Numbered from the stretch's first letter, positions 6,937 through 16,453 are shown. The stretch: DNA of 64,000 bases from Nibrella saemangeumensis (GCF_039541915.1 NZ_BAABHD010000003.1:124001-188000); one strand, 5' to 3'. Notes: generated by a model not told the origin, from the letters alone. Numbers and translations are program-made.

Positions 6937-9900
6937 ATGATTCGCCTGATCCAGCAAGCTCTCCGTAACCCCATCACCGTGCTGGTGGTGCTGGTTGGCC
7001 TCATCGCAGGGGCCATCGGCACCATCCGGAAGATGCCCATTGATATCTTTCCTAACCTGAGTTTACCCACTATTTACGTAGCGCAGCCCTACGGCGGCTT
7101 GTCTCCGCAGCAGGTAGAGGCCCTGATTACGTCTTATTACGAGTACCACTTCCTCTACGTTACCGGTATCAAATACGTGGAGAGCAAATCGGTACAAGGC
7201 GTGTCGCTGCTGAAATTGCAGTTTCACGAGGGCACCAATATGAGCCAGGCCATGGCGGAAGTGGTTGGGTATGTAAACCGGTCGAGGGCGTTTATGCCGC
7301 CGGGAACGGTACCGCCGTTTATCACCCGGTTCGATGCCGGCAGTGTCCCGGTCGGGCAATTGGTATTTACCAGTTCATCGCGGGCGCTGGGCGAAATTCA
7401 GGACCTCGCGCTGTTTAAGGTCCGACCCATGTTTTCCACCTTACCGGGCGTATCGGCTCCCCCGCCGTTTGGGGGTAACCAGAAAACGGTGCTGGTGCGC
7501 GCCGACCCCGAACGGCTCCGCAGTTACAACATTTCTCCCGATGAGCTGATTGCCGCTATTGCCAAAGGCAATACCATCAGCCCGGCCGGGGCGCTGCGGG
7601 TAGGTAACCAGCAGTTGATTACGCCCCAGAACACGATGATCGACAACATTCGTGAGCTGGAGAGTATTCCGGTACAGCCTGGTTCGGGACCGGCCGTGTA
7701 CGTCCGGGACCTGGCGCAGATTGAAATGGGGTCTGATATGACCACCGGCTACGCCCTCATTAACGGCAAACGCTCGGTGTACCTGAACGTATCCAAACGC
7801 GCCGATGCCTCTACCTGGCAAGTGGTGCAGGCCGTCAAGAAAGCCCTGCCCGACATGCAGGCGGCTATTCCGGAAGACATTGGCGTATCATATGAGTTCG
7901 ACCAGTCGGGTTACGTAATCAACGCCCTGAAAAACCTGCTGACCGAAGGTGGCCTCGGTGCCATTCTGACGGGCCTGATGGTGCTGCTGTTTCTGGGCGA
8001 CGGGCGCAGCGCCCTCATTGTGGTCATAACCATTCCGCTGGCCTTGCTGGCCGGGGTAATCGGGCTTTACCTGACCGGTCAGACGCTGAACCTGATGACG
8101 CTGGGCGGACTGGCCCTGGCCGTGGGTATTCTGGTTGATGAGGCCACGGTAACCATCGAGAATATTCACCGGCATCAGGAAATGGGGCAACCCAAGAGCC
8201 GGGCCATATGGGACGCAAGCCGGGAAATTGCCTGGCCCAAGCTGCTGATTCTGCTAAGTATCCTGACCGTCTTTGTGCCGGCCCTGTTTATGTCGGGAAC
8301 CCCGCGTGCGCTGTTCCTGCCGCTATCGCTGGCGGTTGGCTTTTCTATGATTGCCTCGTTTTTTCTTTCGCAGACCTTTGTGCCGGTGGCGGCCAACTAC
8401 CTGCTGAAAGATACCGTGTCGCATACCGGCACGGAGCGGTTTGAGCGGTGGCAAACCCGCTTTCGCCGGAGTCTGGAAACGCAGCTCCCCCGGCGACGCT
8501 GGCTGGTGCCGGTTTATCTGTTCGTTACGATAGGCTTAGCCGTTGTCCTTTATACCGGACTTGGTACCGATATTTTCCCAAAATCCAACACGGGTCAGTA
8601 TCAGTTGCGGCTGCGGCTGGCGACCGGCACCCGCATCGAGCGCACCGAAGATGCTACGCACCAGGTGCTGGAAGCCGTTCACCGCATTGCCGGTCCGGGT
8701 GGGGTAGCCATCACCTCGGCGTTTATCGGTACGCAACCGTCCAGCTACCCCATCAACACCATTTACCTGTGGACGAGCGGACCGCACGAGGCTGTCCTGA
8801 AGGTTAACCTGACCGATAAGGCTGCGGTCGATACGGATGTTTTTGCCGAAAAACTGCGGGAAGAAGTAGCGAAGACCATACCGGGGCTTCAGCTCTCCTT
8901 CGAGCCGGGCGACCTGGTCGACCAGATTATGAACCTGGGTTCCACCAATCCGGTGGAGATTGCCGTAGTTGGCAAGAACCTGGCCGAAGGCCGTCAGGTA
9001 GCGGCACGGCTTCAGCAACAGCTAGCCGGTATTCCGTACCTGCGCGACGCTCAGATTGCAACCCCTTTGGATTACCCGAGCCTTCAGTTGACCATTGACC
9101 GCGTTAAGGCGGGACAGTTGGGCCTGACAACCGGCGAAATCGGGCAGTCGCTGGTCACAGCCACCTCCTCCAGCCGGTTTGTGCAGCCGAATTACTGGAT
9201 TGACAAAGCGGCCGGTAACGCCTACCAGGTTCAGGTGGAGGTACCACCCTACCAGTTGCAGCAGCCCGAAGACATTGAACAGATTCCCGTGCGTTCCGGC
9301 GTCCAGAGTGTCGCCTTCAGAGAAGTAGCCGACTGGAAACGGATCACCAGCGTCGGCGAGTACGACCGGCTGAACCAGCAGCGTTTTGTTACGCTGACGG
9401 CCAATGTGGAGCAGGAAGACCTGGGCCGGGCAGTAAGCGACATCCGCCGGGCCATCGGTAACCTGGGCGAACTGCCTAAAGGTCTCAAGATAAATCTGCG
9501 GGGTCAGGCTGAGTTGCTGGAGCAAACCCTGGGCGAATTGCAGTCGGGCCTGATGATTGCCGTGGGCGTAATTTTTCTCCTGATGGCGGCTAACTTCCAG
9601 TCCCTGCGGCTGGCACTGGTGGTGCTTTCGACGGTACCGGCGGTGATTGCGGGTTCGCTGCTCCTGCTCTGGCTAACCGGCCAGACCCTGAATATTCAGT
9701 CGTTTATGGGCTGTATCATGGCCCTGGGGGTTGCAGTGGCCAACGCCATTCTGCTCGTCACTAATGCCGAAACTTACCGCCGTACGGATAGGGATCAGAT
9801 TCCGGCCATACAGGGTGCTACCGCTCGCCTGCGGCCTATCCTGATGACCAGCCTGGCCATGGTCGCTGGGATGATTCCGATGGCCAGCGGACTGGGCGAA

Positions 9901-10089
9901 GGGGGTGAGCAAACCGCTCCGCTGGCCATCGCCGTGATTGGTGGGTTGCTCTTCTCGACGCTCAGCACGCTCTGGATATTGCCGCTGGTATACCAGGCCG
10001 TTATTGGCCGGCGGCCGGCGGTCAACGCATCGCTGGACCCCACCGACCCGAACAGCCGTTATTTTGATGCCTCTTCCCAACCTGTATAA
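6937..10089 (+). CDS. RND efflux permease with atypical proton-relay residues
   Basis: A 1050-residue inner membrane RND transporter: one N-terminal TM helix, a large periplasmic loop, six TM helices, then the same plan repeated. TM4 reads LAVGILVDEATVTIENIHRH, so the Asp-Asp proton relay of AcrB is Asp401-Glu402. TM10 reads GVAVANAILLVTN, with Ala935 where AcrB and the second pump of this window have the relay lysine before Asn. This marks a subgroup distinct from classical HAE1 drug pumps, and the substrate is unknown. It sits between its TolC channel and its adaptor. The order channel-permease-adaptor differs from the 44-49 kb pump. The gap to the adaptor is seven bases. Confidence 0.9.
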   Translation: MIRLIQQALRNPITVLVVLVGLIAGAIGTIRKMPIDIFPNLSLPTIYVAQPYGGLSPQQVEALITSYYEYHFLYVTGIKYVESKSVQGVSLLKLQFHEGTNMSQAMAEVVGYVNRSRAFMPPGTVPPFITRFDAGSVPVGQLVFTSSSRALGEIQDLALFKVRPMFSTLPGVSAPPPFGGNQKTVLVRADPERLRSYNISPDELIAAIAKGNTISPAGALRVGNQQLITPQNTMIDNIRELESIPVQPGSGPAVYVRDLAQIEMGSDMTTGYALINGKRSVYLNVSKRADASTWQVVQAVKKALPDMQAAIPEDIGVSYEFDQSGYVINALKNLLTEGGLGAILTGLMVLLFLGDGRSALIVVITIPLALLAGVIGLYLTGQTLNLMTLGGLALAVGILVDEATVTIENIHRHQEMGQPKSRAIWDASREIAWPKLLILLSILTVFVPALFMSGTPRALFLPLSLAVGFSMIASFFLSQTFVPVAANYLLKDTVSHTGTERFERWQTRFRRSLETQLPRRRWLVPVYLFVTIGLAVVLYTGLGTDIFPKSNTGQYQLRLRLATGTRIERTEDATHQVLEAVHRIAGPGGVAITSAFIGTQPSSYPINTIYLWTSGPHEAVLKVNLTDKAAVDTDVFAEKLREEVAKTIPGLQLSFEPGDLVDQIMNLGSTNPVEIAVVGKNLAEGRQVAARLQQQLAGIPYLRDAQIATPLDYPSLQLTIDRVKAGQLGLTTGEIGQSLVTATSSSRFVQPNYWIDKAAGNAYQVQVEVPPYQLQQPEDIEQIPVRSGVQSVAFREVADWKRITSVGEYDRLNQQRFVTLTANVEQEDLGRAVSDIRRAIGNLGELPKGLKINLRGQAELLEQTLGELQSGLMIAVGVIFLLMAANFQSLRLALVVLSTVPAVIAGSLLLLWLTGQTLNIQSFMGCIMALGVAVANAILLVTNAETYRRTDRDQIPAIQGATARLRPILMTSLAMVAGMIPMASGLGEGGEQTAPLAIAVIGGLLFSTLSTLWILPLVYQAVIGRRPAVNASLDPTDPNSRYFDASSQPV

Positions 10090-10096
10090 ACCGCGT

Positions 10097-11191
10097 ATGC
10101 AACCGATAAAATTTTGCCTTATACTTCTTTCCTGTTACGGCCTTCTCCAGACGATGTCCGGCTGCAACAGGCGCTCTGAGACGGCAACGACGCCAACCAC
10201 CCAGGGGCCCGACTCGGCTAAGGTAATCGTCCTTCGTGCCGAGTCGGTGCGCAAGGACATCAGCCTGCCGGCCGAATTACACCCGCTTGAGCGGGTCCAG
10301 ATTTACGCCAAAGTGCCGGGGTTTGTTCGGCGCATTCCGGTAGACATCGGCTCTCGTGTTTCGCACGGTCAGTTGCTGGCCGTACTCGATGCCCCGGAGT
10401 TGGCGTCTAAAGTGGCCGAAGCCAATGCCAACGTGCAAACCGCGCTGGCCCGCTTTCAGAACAGCCAGGATCTGCACCGGCGGTTAGCGGCTGCGCGGCA
10501 GGGTGCCGGAGCCGTATCCGCCCGGGAGGTGGAAGTCGCCCGGAATCAGATGCGGGCCGACAGTACCGGCTGGGTATCAGCGCGGCAGATGCTGCGCTCC
10601 CTGCGCGACCAGCAGGCCTACCTGACCTTAAGGGCTCCGTTTGCGGGCGTAGTGACCCGGCGTACGGCCGACCCCGGTGCACTGGTGGGCAGCAATCAGC
10701 CCCTGCTGGAGATGGAAAATAACCGTACGCTGCGGCTGCGGATAGCCGTTCCGGAAGCGTTGACGGGCAGCGAGCTTCCTGCCCGGAAGCTCGCCTTTAC
10801 GGTGAAAGCCTTTCCCGGTAAGCTGTTCAACGGTACCCTCTCCCGAAAGTCGGAAACGATTGCCCCCCGCACCCGAACCGAAACCTGGGAATTCACCGTC
10901 GATAACGCCAACGGGGAACTGAAAGCCGGGATGTTTGCGGATGCCCGCATGGGGGTAGCCCGGAGCCAGCCATCGTTTCTGGTACCCCCTTCGGCCGTGG
11001 TTACCTCACAGGAGCGCCGTTTTATTATCCGGCTAACCGATGGCCGCACCGAATGGGTCGATGTCAGTCAGGGTATGGGCGTCGGCGATAAGGTCGAAGT
11101 GTTTGGCCCACTGGCCGAAGGTGACATCGTTCTTCAGTCGGCCAATGAAGAAATTAAGCCGGACAAGCCGATGATTGCGCTAAAACAGTAA
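10097..11191 (+). CDS. RND periplasmic adaptor (membrane fusion) lipoprotein
   Basis: The ATG at 10097 gives 364 residues with a lipoprotein signal peptide ending in MSGC, so the mature protein should be anchored to the inner membrane. The biotinyl-lipoyl-like halves flank a short helical hairpin: VPGFVRRIPVDIGSRVSHGQ on the way in, LRAPFAGVVTRRTADPGALV on the way out. A beta-barrel and a membrane-proximal domain follow. It bridges the permease (6937-10089) and the TolC channel (5572-6933). A longer in-frame reading from 9938 lies inside the RND gene and lacks a signal peptide, so it was not used. Confidence 0.88.
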   Translation: MQPIKFCLILLSCYGLLQTMSGCNRRSETATTPTTQGPDSAKVIVLRAESVRKDISLPAELHPLERVQIYAKVPGFVRRIPVDIGSRVSHGQLLAVLDAPELASKVAEANANVQTALARFQNSQDLHRRLAAARQGAGAVSAREVEVARNQMRADSTGWVSARQMLRSLRDQQAYLTLRAPFAGVVTRRTADPGALVGSNQPLLEMENNRTLRLRIAVPEALTGSELPARKLAFTVKAFPGKLFNGTLSRKSETIAPRTRTETWEFTVDNANGELKAGMFADARMGVARSQPSFLVPPSAVVTSQERRFIIRLTDGRTEWVDVSQGMGVGDKVEVFGPLAEGDIVLQSANEEIKPDKPMIALKQ

Positions 11192-11329
11192 CCTTTGGTG
11201 GCCACTCAACTCGCAGAACTTCTCCGGAAAATCCGTAGTTTAGTAAATGGGTGACGATATGGAGCATGCGGCATACACCCTGCCCCTGGCCCCATGCCGT
11301 AACGACGGACCGCCCCAGCCCCCTGCTCC

Positions 11330-12022
11330 ATGCTACAGAAAACCCGAGGAATTTCCCTGAGCTATATTCGCTACCGCGAAACGTCAATCATTGCCCGCGT
11401 CTATACCGAAGAATTTGGACTGCAAAGCTACATCATCAACGGCGTCCGGTCGGCCAAAAATAAGTCCAACAAAATAGCCCTGTTTCAGCCGCTGACCCTG
11501 CTGGATATGGTGGTCTACTACAAAGACGACCGTGACCTGCACCGGCTGTCGGAGGTAAAAACCATTCATCCGTTTCAGAGCATTCCGTTTGAGGTAGCGA
11601 AGTCGAGTATGGCGCTGTTTATAACCGAAATCCTGACAAAATCCCTGAAAGAAGAAGCCGGTAATCCGGTACTATTTCGATTTCTGGAAGATTCGGTATT
11701 GTTTCTGGAAGAAGCACAGAGCAGCTACGAAAACTTCCACCTGGCTTTTCTGCTGAAGCTATCGTTTTTCCTGGGCTTCGGCCCCGAAAGCGCCCGCGAG
11801 TTTGAAGGGCAGTTACAGGAACATTCCTACCCATTTCTGCGCAACGAATCGACCACCGCAGCGCTTAACACCTTCCTGCGTCTGCCCCTCGGCACCCCGG
11901 TTCGCCTGACCCGCGCCGACCGCGCCGATCTGCTGGATGCCCTGGTAGCTTACTACCGCCTTCACATCGACAGCGTCGGCGAAGTCAAATCCCTGCCGGT
12001 GCTGCGGGAGGTGCTGGGTTAG
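11330..12022 (+). CDS. recO: DNA repair protein RecO
   Basis: A 230-residue protein with an N-terminal OB fold beginning MLQKTRGISLSYIRYRETSIIARVYTEEFG-type sequence and a helical C-terminal domain. RecO works with RecR to load RecA onto SSB-coated single strands in RecFOR recombination repair and anneals complementary strands. The N-terminal pattern (GI.L....Y.E.S.I..VYTE.FG) is that of Bacteroidota RecO. No zinc-finger cysteines are present, as is common in this phylum. The gene stands alone, with a 138-base gap after the efflux operon. Confidence 0.88.
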   Translation: MLQKTRGISLSYIRYRETSIIARVYTEEFGLQSYIINGVRSAKNKSNKIALFQPLTLLDMVVYYKDDRDLHRLSEVKTIHPFQSIPFEVAKSSMALFITEILTKSLKEEAGNPVLFRFLEDSVLFLEEAQSSYENFHLAFLLKLSFFLGFGPESAREFEGQLQEHSYPFLRNESTTAALNTFLRLPLGTPVRLTRADRADLLDALVAYYRLHIDSVGEVKSLPVLREVLG

Positions 12023-12165
12023 AGCAGCGTCTCGGCCTGTCATCGGAGGATTAGTAGTCAGCAGCGATCTCTGTAATTTTACGTTTATTTTATCCTGCCC
12101 AATAGAGATTGTGCGCGCAGCAAACAAATAAAAAAAGCTTACTTAGTTCATAACTGCTTTTCAAT

Positions 12166-12199
12166 TTTATTTTGTTTAACTTTTGTTAAACAAAATAAA
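12166..12199. repeat. AT-rich perfect inverted repeat upstream of the fasciclin gene
   Basis: TTTATTTTGTTTAAC (12166-12180) and GTTAAACAAAATAAA (12185-12199) pair perfectly over 15 bp with a TTTT loop. The element lies 143 bases after recO and 79 bases before the fasciclin ATG. It may be the recO terminator, since the rising arm ends in A and T runs, or an operator for the fasciclin gene. The rest of this 256-base gap is AT-rich with no other clear signal. Confidence 0.65.
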
Positions 12200-12278
12200 G
12201 TGAGTTAAGGTTAGTAGTACTGTACATCATTCTCTTGTTCACTACCAACTTTATAATTCACCATTAAAAGCTTCTTGT

Positions 12279-12836
12279 ATGAAAAAAGAATTATTCGCCG
12301 GCGTAAAAGCTTTATCTGTTTTCAAAATTGCTCTCGTGCTAAGCATTGCCGTTCTGGTTTCGTCGTGTGACCGCCAAGAGCAGCTGCAGCCCGCAGAAGC
12401 AAGGGCTGCCTCCAAAAGTATTGTCGACGTATTGGGGGGGAGTAGCCACGCTAACGCCCGCGCCAAAAAGCCAACCTTCAGTACCCTTAATGTAGCGCTG
12501 GCTCGTACCGGGCTGGCCAGTGCCGTATCTTCTAACCAACTGACGGTATTTGCGCCTACCGACGAAGCTTTTGCTGAGTTGGGTCTGTATCCCAACAACG
12601 TAGCGACTGCTTTACCCATTGAAACCCTCAAGAGCATACTACTCTACCACGTAGTGGCCGGTAAGGTATACAGCACTGACCTTACTACCGGACCAGTACC
12701 AACACTCCTGGGACAAACAGTTATGGTTGACCTAACCAGTGGTGTTATGGTTAACGACGCTAATGTCATCGTAGCGGATATTGAGGCCCGTAATGGCGTC
12801 ATTCACGCTATCGATAAAATTCTGATGCCGAATTAG
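12279..12836 (+). CDS. Fasciclin-domain lipoprotein
   Basis: A 185-residue exported lipoprotein: a lipobox ending VSSC near residue 30, a linker of about 30 residues, then one FAS1 domain. FAS1 hallmarks are LTVFAPTDEAFAEL (about 88-101), ILLYHVVAGKVYSTDL (about 119-134) and the H-box NGVIHAIDKILMPN at the end. Such proteins act in adhesion or at the cell surface. The gene is monocistronic and ends in a strong terminator at 12883-12930. Confidence 0.9.
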   Translation: MKKELFAGVKALSVFKIALVLSIAVLVSSCDRQEQLQPAEARAASKSIVDVLGGSSHANARAKKPTFSTLNVALARTGLASAVSSNQLTVFAPTDEAFAELGLYPNNVATALPIETLKSILLYHVVAGKVYSTDLTTGPVPTLLGQTVMVDLTSGVMVNDANVIVADIEARNGVIHAIDKILMPN

Positions 12837-12882
12837 TAGATAAGGCTTTTATCCTAAGTAATTATGTAGAGAATGGTACAAG

Positions 12883-12930
12883 AAAAAACGCCGTGGGGAA
12901 AGGCTACCTTTCTACCACGGCGTTTTTTTT
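12883..12930. terminator. Bidirectional terminator between fasciclin and cupin genes
   Basis: AAAAAACGCCGTGG (12883-12896) pairs with CCACGGCG followed by eight T (12915-12930) around an 18-base loop. A run of A precedes and T follows, so it can work for both the fasciclin gene and the convergent cupin gene. Confidence 0.88.
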
Positions 12931-12949
12931 AGGGATAGTTCACCCAACA

Positions 12950-13312
12950 CTAGTAGTCGCGATGCACCGTATCGGGTGAAAATGCCGGCAGACAAACCGC
13001 AATGTATTCAGCGCCTTCCGGCTCCGGGCTACTGTAGCGAATCCACTCACCGGGGTATGCCACCACAGCCTGTCCGGCCCGTACCTCCAGTGAGCCACCG
13101 TCATACTCCACCCGCACCATACCTTTCAGGACCACCGTGATTTCTTCAAACTCTGGTCGCTGCCCCGGCTCTTCCCAGCCGGCCGGCGACACCATCCGGG
13201 CCACGCTGACGTTGCTGTGGTTGCTATTCACCCGGCCGGCGTACTCTTCTATCCGCTTCGGCTTATTGCCGGCTGCTTCGATGATGGTAGGTTGTGCGAG
13301 TAAGGTGGGCAT
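12950..13312 (-). CDS. Cupin-domain protein
   Basis: A 120-residue single-domain cupin. The conserved beta-barrel core runs from about residue 50 to 105: EFEEITVVLKGMVRVEYDGG, then a glycine-rich AGQAVVAYPGEWIRYSS. The metal-binding histidines of classic cupins are mostly absent (E in place of H in the first motif), so an enzymatic role is doubtful; it may bind a small ligand. The EutQ/ethanolamine-type cupins are the nearest group I recognise. It lies 20 bases upstream of lptB on the same strand (lptB follows it only by order, as both run leftwards). Confidence 0.75.
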   Translation of the reverse strand: MPTLLAQPTIIEAAGNKPKRIEEYAGRVNSNHSNVSVARMVSPAGWEEPGQRPEFEEITVVLKGMVRVEYDGGSLEVRAGQAVVAYPGEWIRYSSPEPEGAEYIAVCLPAFSPDTVHRDY

Positions 13313-13332
13313 AACGCTTCACTCTTAATTCT

Positions 13333-14064
13333 TTAGATTTTCCGTTTGAGTTCAAAATGCTGGCCGAGGTAGAGCCGGCGAACCTGCTCATCATTAGCGA
13401 GTTCCTCGGCGGTGCCCTGCTTGAGAATCTGGCCCTCGAACAGCAGGTAAGCCCGGTCGGTGATCGACAGGGTTTCGTTTACGTTATGGTCAGTAATCAG
13501 GATGCCGATATTCCGGTGCTTGAGCCTGGCCACAATGCTCTGAATATCTTCTACCGCAATAGGGTCAACGCCCGCAAAGGGTTCATCCAGCAGGATAAAT
13601 TTTGGATCAACCGCCAGCGCTCTGGCAATCTCCGTCCGCCGACGCTCCCCGCCCGAAAGCACTTTCCCCTTGTTTTTACGAACGTGGCCCAGGTGAAATT
13701 CTTCCAGCAGGCTTTCAATCTTCTCCCGTTGTTCTGCTTTGGAAAGACTGGTCATCTCCAAAACGGCCTGAATGTTCTCTTCGACCGATAAGTCGCGAAA
13801 GACCGACGCTTCCTGTGCCAGGTAGCCCAGGCCCAGCCGTGCCCGTTTATACATAGGCAGCGCTGTTATATCAATATCGTCAATGTATACCTTGCCGCTG
13901 TTAGGCTTAATCAGGCCCACGGCCATGTAGAACGATGTGGTCTTACCTGCTCCGTTTGGTCCCAGCAGTCCAACAATTTCGCCCTGTGCTACCTGGTACG
14001 AGACATTGTTGTTGACCAGCCTTGAGCCGTATTTTTTAATTAAGTTCTCGGTTCTTAAAATCAT
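13333..14064 (-). CDS. lptB: LPS export ABC transporter ATP-binding protein LptB
   Basis: This 243-residue ATPase powers LptFG, which extracts lipopolysaccharide from the inner membrane for transport to the outer membrane. Visible motifs are Walker A GPNGAGKT (35-42), signature LSGGE (136-140), Walker B FILLDE (156-161) and the switch histidine H193 in ITDHNV. The segment FAGVDPIAVEDIQ after Walker B is an LptB hallmark. Length is typical. It is followed on the same strand by the cupin gene and preceded by recJ with a 58-base gap. Confidence 0.93.
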   Translation of the reverse strand: MILRTENLIKKYGSRLVNNNVSYQVAQGEIVGLLGPNGAGKTTSFYMAVGLIKPNSGKVYIDDIDITALPMYKRARLGLGYLAQEASVFRDLSVEENIQAVLEMTSLSKAEQREKIESLLEEFHLGHVRKNKGKVLSGGERRRTEIARALAVDPKFILLDEPFAGVDPIAVEDIQSIVARLKHRNIGILITDHNVNETLSITDRAYLLFEGQILKQGTAEELANDEQVRRLYLGQHFELKRKI

Positions 14065-14122
14065 GGCCGTTTAGTCAATGGTCGATAGGTAGTGCTTTTG
14101 CCTAATGGATATCAACTAAACA

Positions 14123-15877
14123 CTATTGACTACATTTTATATCCTTCAGATGGAGTTGTAACGACGAATTACCGTTGTAGTTGTTCTCTTCGACCTGATA
14201 ACAGATAGAAAAGGGTTTGTTGTGGCGCAGGCACTGGATGAGCGGCTCATGCCAGCCGGACAGGTTAAAACCAACCGCCTGAAATACATGCCCTGAACGC
14301 CCCTGCCGTACGTTGATTCGGATGTGTTTTTCTTTCATCAGCACCGGCAGACCCGCCAGGTACACATCCTCCGTCATAAACATGGGTTGGAGGTTTTGGG
14401 GACCAAAAGGCGACATTTGCCGCACAATGTTGTAGAACTTCCGGTCTATGGCGTCGAAATCGAGCGGGAGGTCAATCTCGACCATGGGGGTCAGCTGCTC
14501 TTCGCGAATCCGGCTGGCAACAACCTGCTCAAACTTTTTCTGAAAAGCCGGAATCTTATCAATGCTCAGCGTAAGGCCGGCCGCAAAGGTATGCCCCCCA
14601 AACTGTTCCAGTAAATCGGAACACGCTTCAATCGCTTCGTAGACATCGAAGCCTGGCACCGACCGCGCCGAACCGGCCGCTTTATCCTCGTTCGATTTGG
14701 TCAGAATAATCGTCGGGCGGTGAAACCGCTCAATGCAGCGGGAGGCTACAATACCAATCACGCCTTTATGCCAGCCCTGATTAAACAGCACAGTACTTTT
14801 TGCACTCCGCAATACCTCATCTCCCAGAATCATCGCCAGGGCCTGATCGGTAATATCCTTGTCGAAGCCCTGGCGGCTCTTGTTATGCTCATTGATCTTA
14901 AGCGCAAATTCGTCGGCCTCCACATCGTTCCGGGCGAGCAGGAGTTGCACGGCGGCTTTGGCGTGCTCGATGCGACCGGCGGCATTGATCCGGGGACCTA
15001 GGCCAAACACAACATTGTTGATGTCCAGATCTTTGGTAAAGTTAGCAATTCGGGCGAGCGCCTTCAGACCGGGACGCGGTGACGCGTTCAGCCGCTTGAG
15101 CCCGTAATACGCCAGCACCCGGTTTTCGCCGTTGATCGGTACGATATCCGACGCAATGCTGACCACGACCAGATCGAGATACCCATAGAGGTCGTCCAGG
15201 GGAAGATTGCGGAAGAGACAAAATGCGTGAAGCAGCTTGAACCCAACGCCACAACCTGTCAGCTCTTTGTAGGGATAGGCACAATCATCGCGCTTTGGGT
15301 CCAGCACCGCCACGGCGGGCGGCAATGCTGCACCCGGCCGGTGATGGTCGCAGATGATAAAGTCGATGTCCAGTTCGGCGGCTTCAGTGACGCGGTCGAT
15401 GGATTTGATACCACAGTCGAGACTGACGATCAGGGTAAAGCCGTTTTCGTGCGCCCATCGGATACCCTGCTTCGAAATGCCGTAGCCCTCCTTGTACCGA
15501 TCCGGAATGTAGTAATCGACGTTTGGGTAAATCGTTTTCAGAAACCCGTAAAAAAGCGCTACCGACGTGGTGCCGTCTACATCGTAGTCACCGTATACCA
15601 GAATCTTTTCCTGACGAAGCATGGCGAACTGCAGCCGTTCAACGGCCTTCTCCATGTCCTTCATCAGGAAAGGATCGTGTAAATGCGTAATTTCGGGACG
15701 GAAGAACGTTCGAGCCTCGTCAAAGGTATGCACGCCCCGCTGCACAAGCAGGCTGGCCATAAACGGATTCACACCCAGGGAACGGGTCAGTTCCTCAATC
15801 GCTTTCCGCTGGGCAGGTGCATCCGGAAAAGGTTTTACAATCCAACGTTTGGATTTCGGCTCGGGCTGTGCAATCAT
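14123..15877 (-). CDS. recJ: Single-stranded-DNA-specific exonuclease RecJ
   Basis: A 584-residue 5'-3' exonuclease of recombination and mismatch repair. DHH-family motifs are clear: DYDVDG (97-102) for metal binding, the CDHH motif with D177-H178-H179, and GGHTFAAG in the DHHA1 domain further on. An OB-type C-terminal domain with RPT-, SGHVFQAVGF- and LHLKDI-like strands follows. Length fits Bacteroidota RecJ. The start ATG is 42 bases from the divergent DUF2141 gene, so promoters of both must share that gap. Confidence 0.93.
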   Translation of the reverse strand: MIAQPEPKSKRWIVKPFPDAPAQRKAIEELTRSLGVNPFMASLLVQRGVHTFDEARTFFRPEITHLHDPFLMKDMEKAVERLQFAMLRQEKILVYGDYDVDGTTSVALFYGFLKTIYPNVDYYIPDRYKEGYGISKQGIRWAHENGFTLIVSLDCGIKSIDRVTEAAELDIDFIICDHHRPGAALPPAVAVLDPKRDDCAYPYKELTGCGVGFKLLHAFCLFRNLPLDDLYGYLDLVVVSIASDIVPINGENRVLAYYGLKRLNASPRPGLKALARIANFTKDLDINNVVFGLGPRINAAGRIEHAKAAVQLLLARNDVEADEFALKINEHNKSRQGFDKDITDQALAMILGDEVLRSAKSTVLFNQGWHKGVIGIVASRCIERFHRPTIILTKSNEDKAAGSARSVPGFDVYEAIEACSDLLEQFGGHTFAAGLTLSIDKIPAFQKKFEQVVASRIREEQLTPMVEIDLPLDFDAIDRKFYNIVRQMSPFGPQNLQPMFMTEDVYLAGLPVLMKEKHIRINVRQGRSGHVFQAVGFNLSGWHEPLIQCLRHNKPFSICYQVEENNYNGNSSLQLHLKDIKCSQ

Positions 15878-15919
15878 AAATGCTAAGATAAATTCGTTTT
15901 ACGAAAAACCGCCTGTCTT

Positions 15920-16339
15920 ATGTTCTTTTTCATTGCGCTCCTGAACGCACTGCTGCCCGCCAAAACAACTGCTCCCCAAAAAATACCATTCACGGTCGAG
16001 GTGCAGAATATCCGGCAACTCACTGGCAGTGTTCACATTGGCATTTTTCGCTCCTGCAACGATTTTCCCGGCAACTGCACGCCCACCGACAACCAGATTA
16101 TTTCCGCTAATCAAAAAAATATTCGCGCTACGTTCCTGGTCGAACCCGGCGACTACGCGGTAGCCGTGTATCAGGATGTTAATGCCAATGGAAAAATGGA
16201 CAAAAAGATGTTTGGTATCCCTAAAGAGCCTTACGGCTTCAGCAACAACTTCAAGCCAATGTTTTCCGGTCCCACCTTCGCCGATTGCCGGGTCAGGGTC
16301 AGTGCCGACGGCAAGCAGATTACCATCCATCTTCTTTAA
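15920..16339 (+). CDS. DUF2141 secreted protein
   Basis: A 139-residue exported protein with a short hydrophobic leader (about 1-18). The DUF2141 core is visible as GSVHIGIFRS (35-44), EPGDYAVAVYQDVNANGKMD (75-94) and FGIPKEPYGFSNN (98-110). The family is common in Bacteroidota and its role is unknown; the fold is probably an Ig-like beta sandwich. Three cysteines (45, 52 and 120-122 region) may form disulfides. It is divergent from recJ. Confidence 0.85.
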   Translation: MFFFIALLNALLPAKTTAPQKIPFTVEVQNIRQLTGSVHIGIFRSCNDFPGNCTPTDNQIISANQKNIRATFLVEPGDYAVAVYQDVNANGKMDKKMFGIPKEPYGFSNNFKPMFSGPTFADCRVRVSADGKQITIHLL

Positions 16340-16414
16340 GACGCCTGTTTAGGCAAGAAGGAACGAAAAATCCTGTGAATCTGAAAAATCCGGTAAATCC
16401 TGGTTTAGTTTTCG

Positions 16415-16422
16415 TATCTTTG
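16415..16422 (+). promoter_or_regulatory. Bacteroidota -7 element of guaB
   Basis: TATCTTTG matches TAnnTTTG exactly, 31 bases before the guaB ATG. Just upstream (16366-16402) short direct repeats of the form AAATCC(T/G)GT(G/A)AATC occur, a sequence type often scattered between genes in this group of bacteria. No clear -33 TTG is seen. Confidence 0.55.
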
Positions 16423-16453
16423 TCCGGCAAATAAGACAACCTGATTATTTGCC

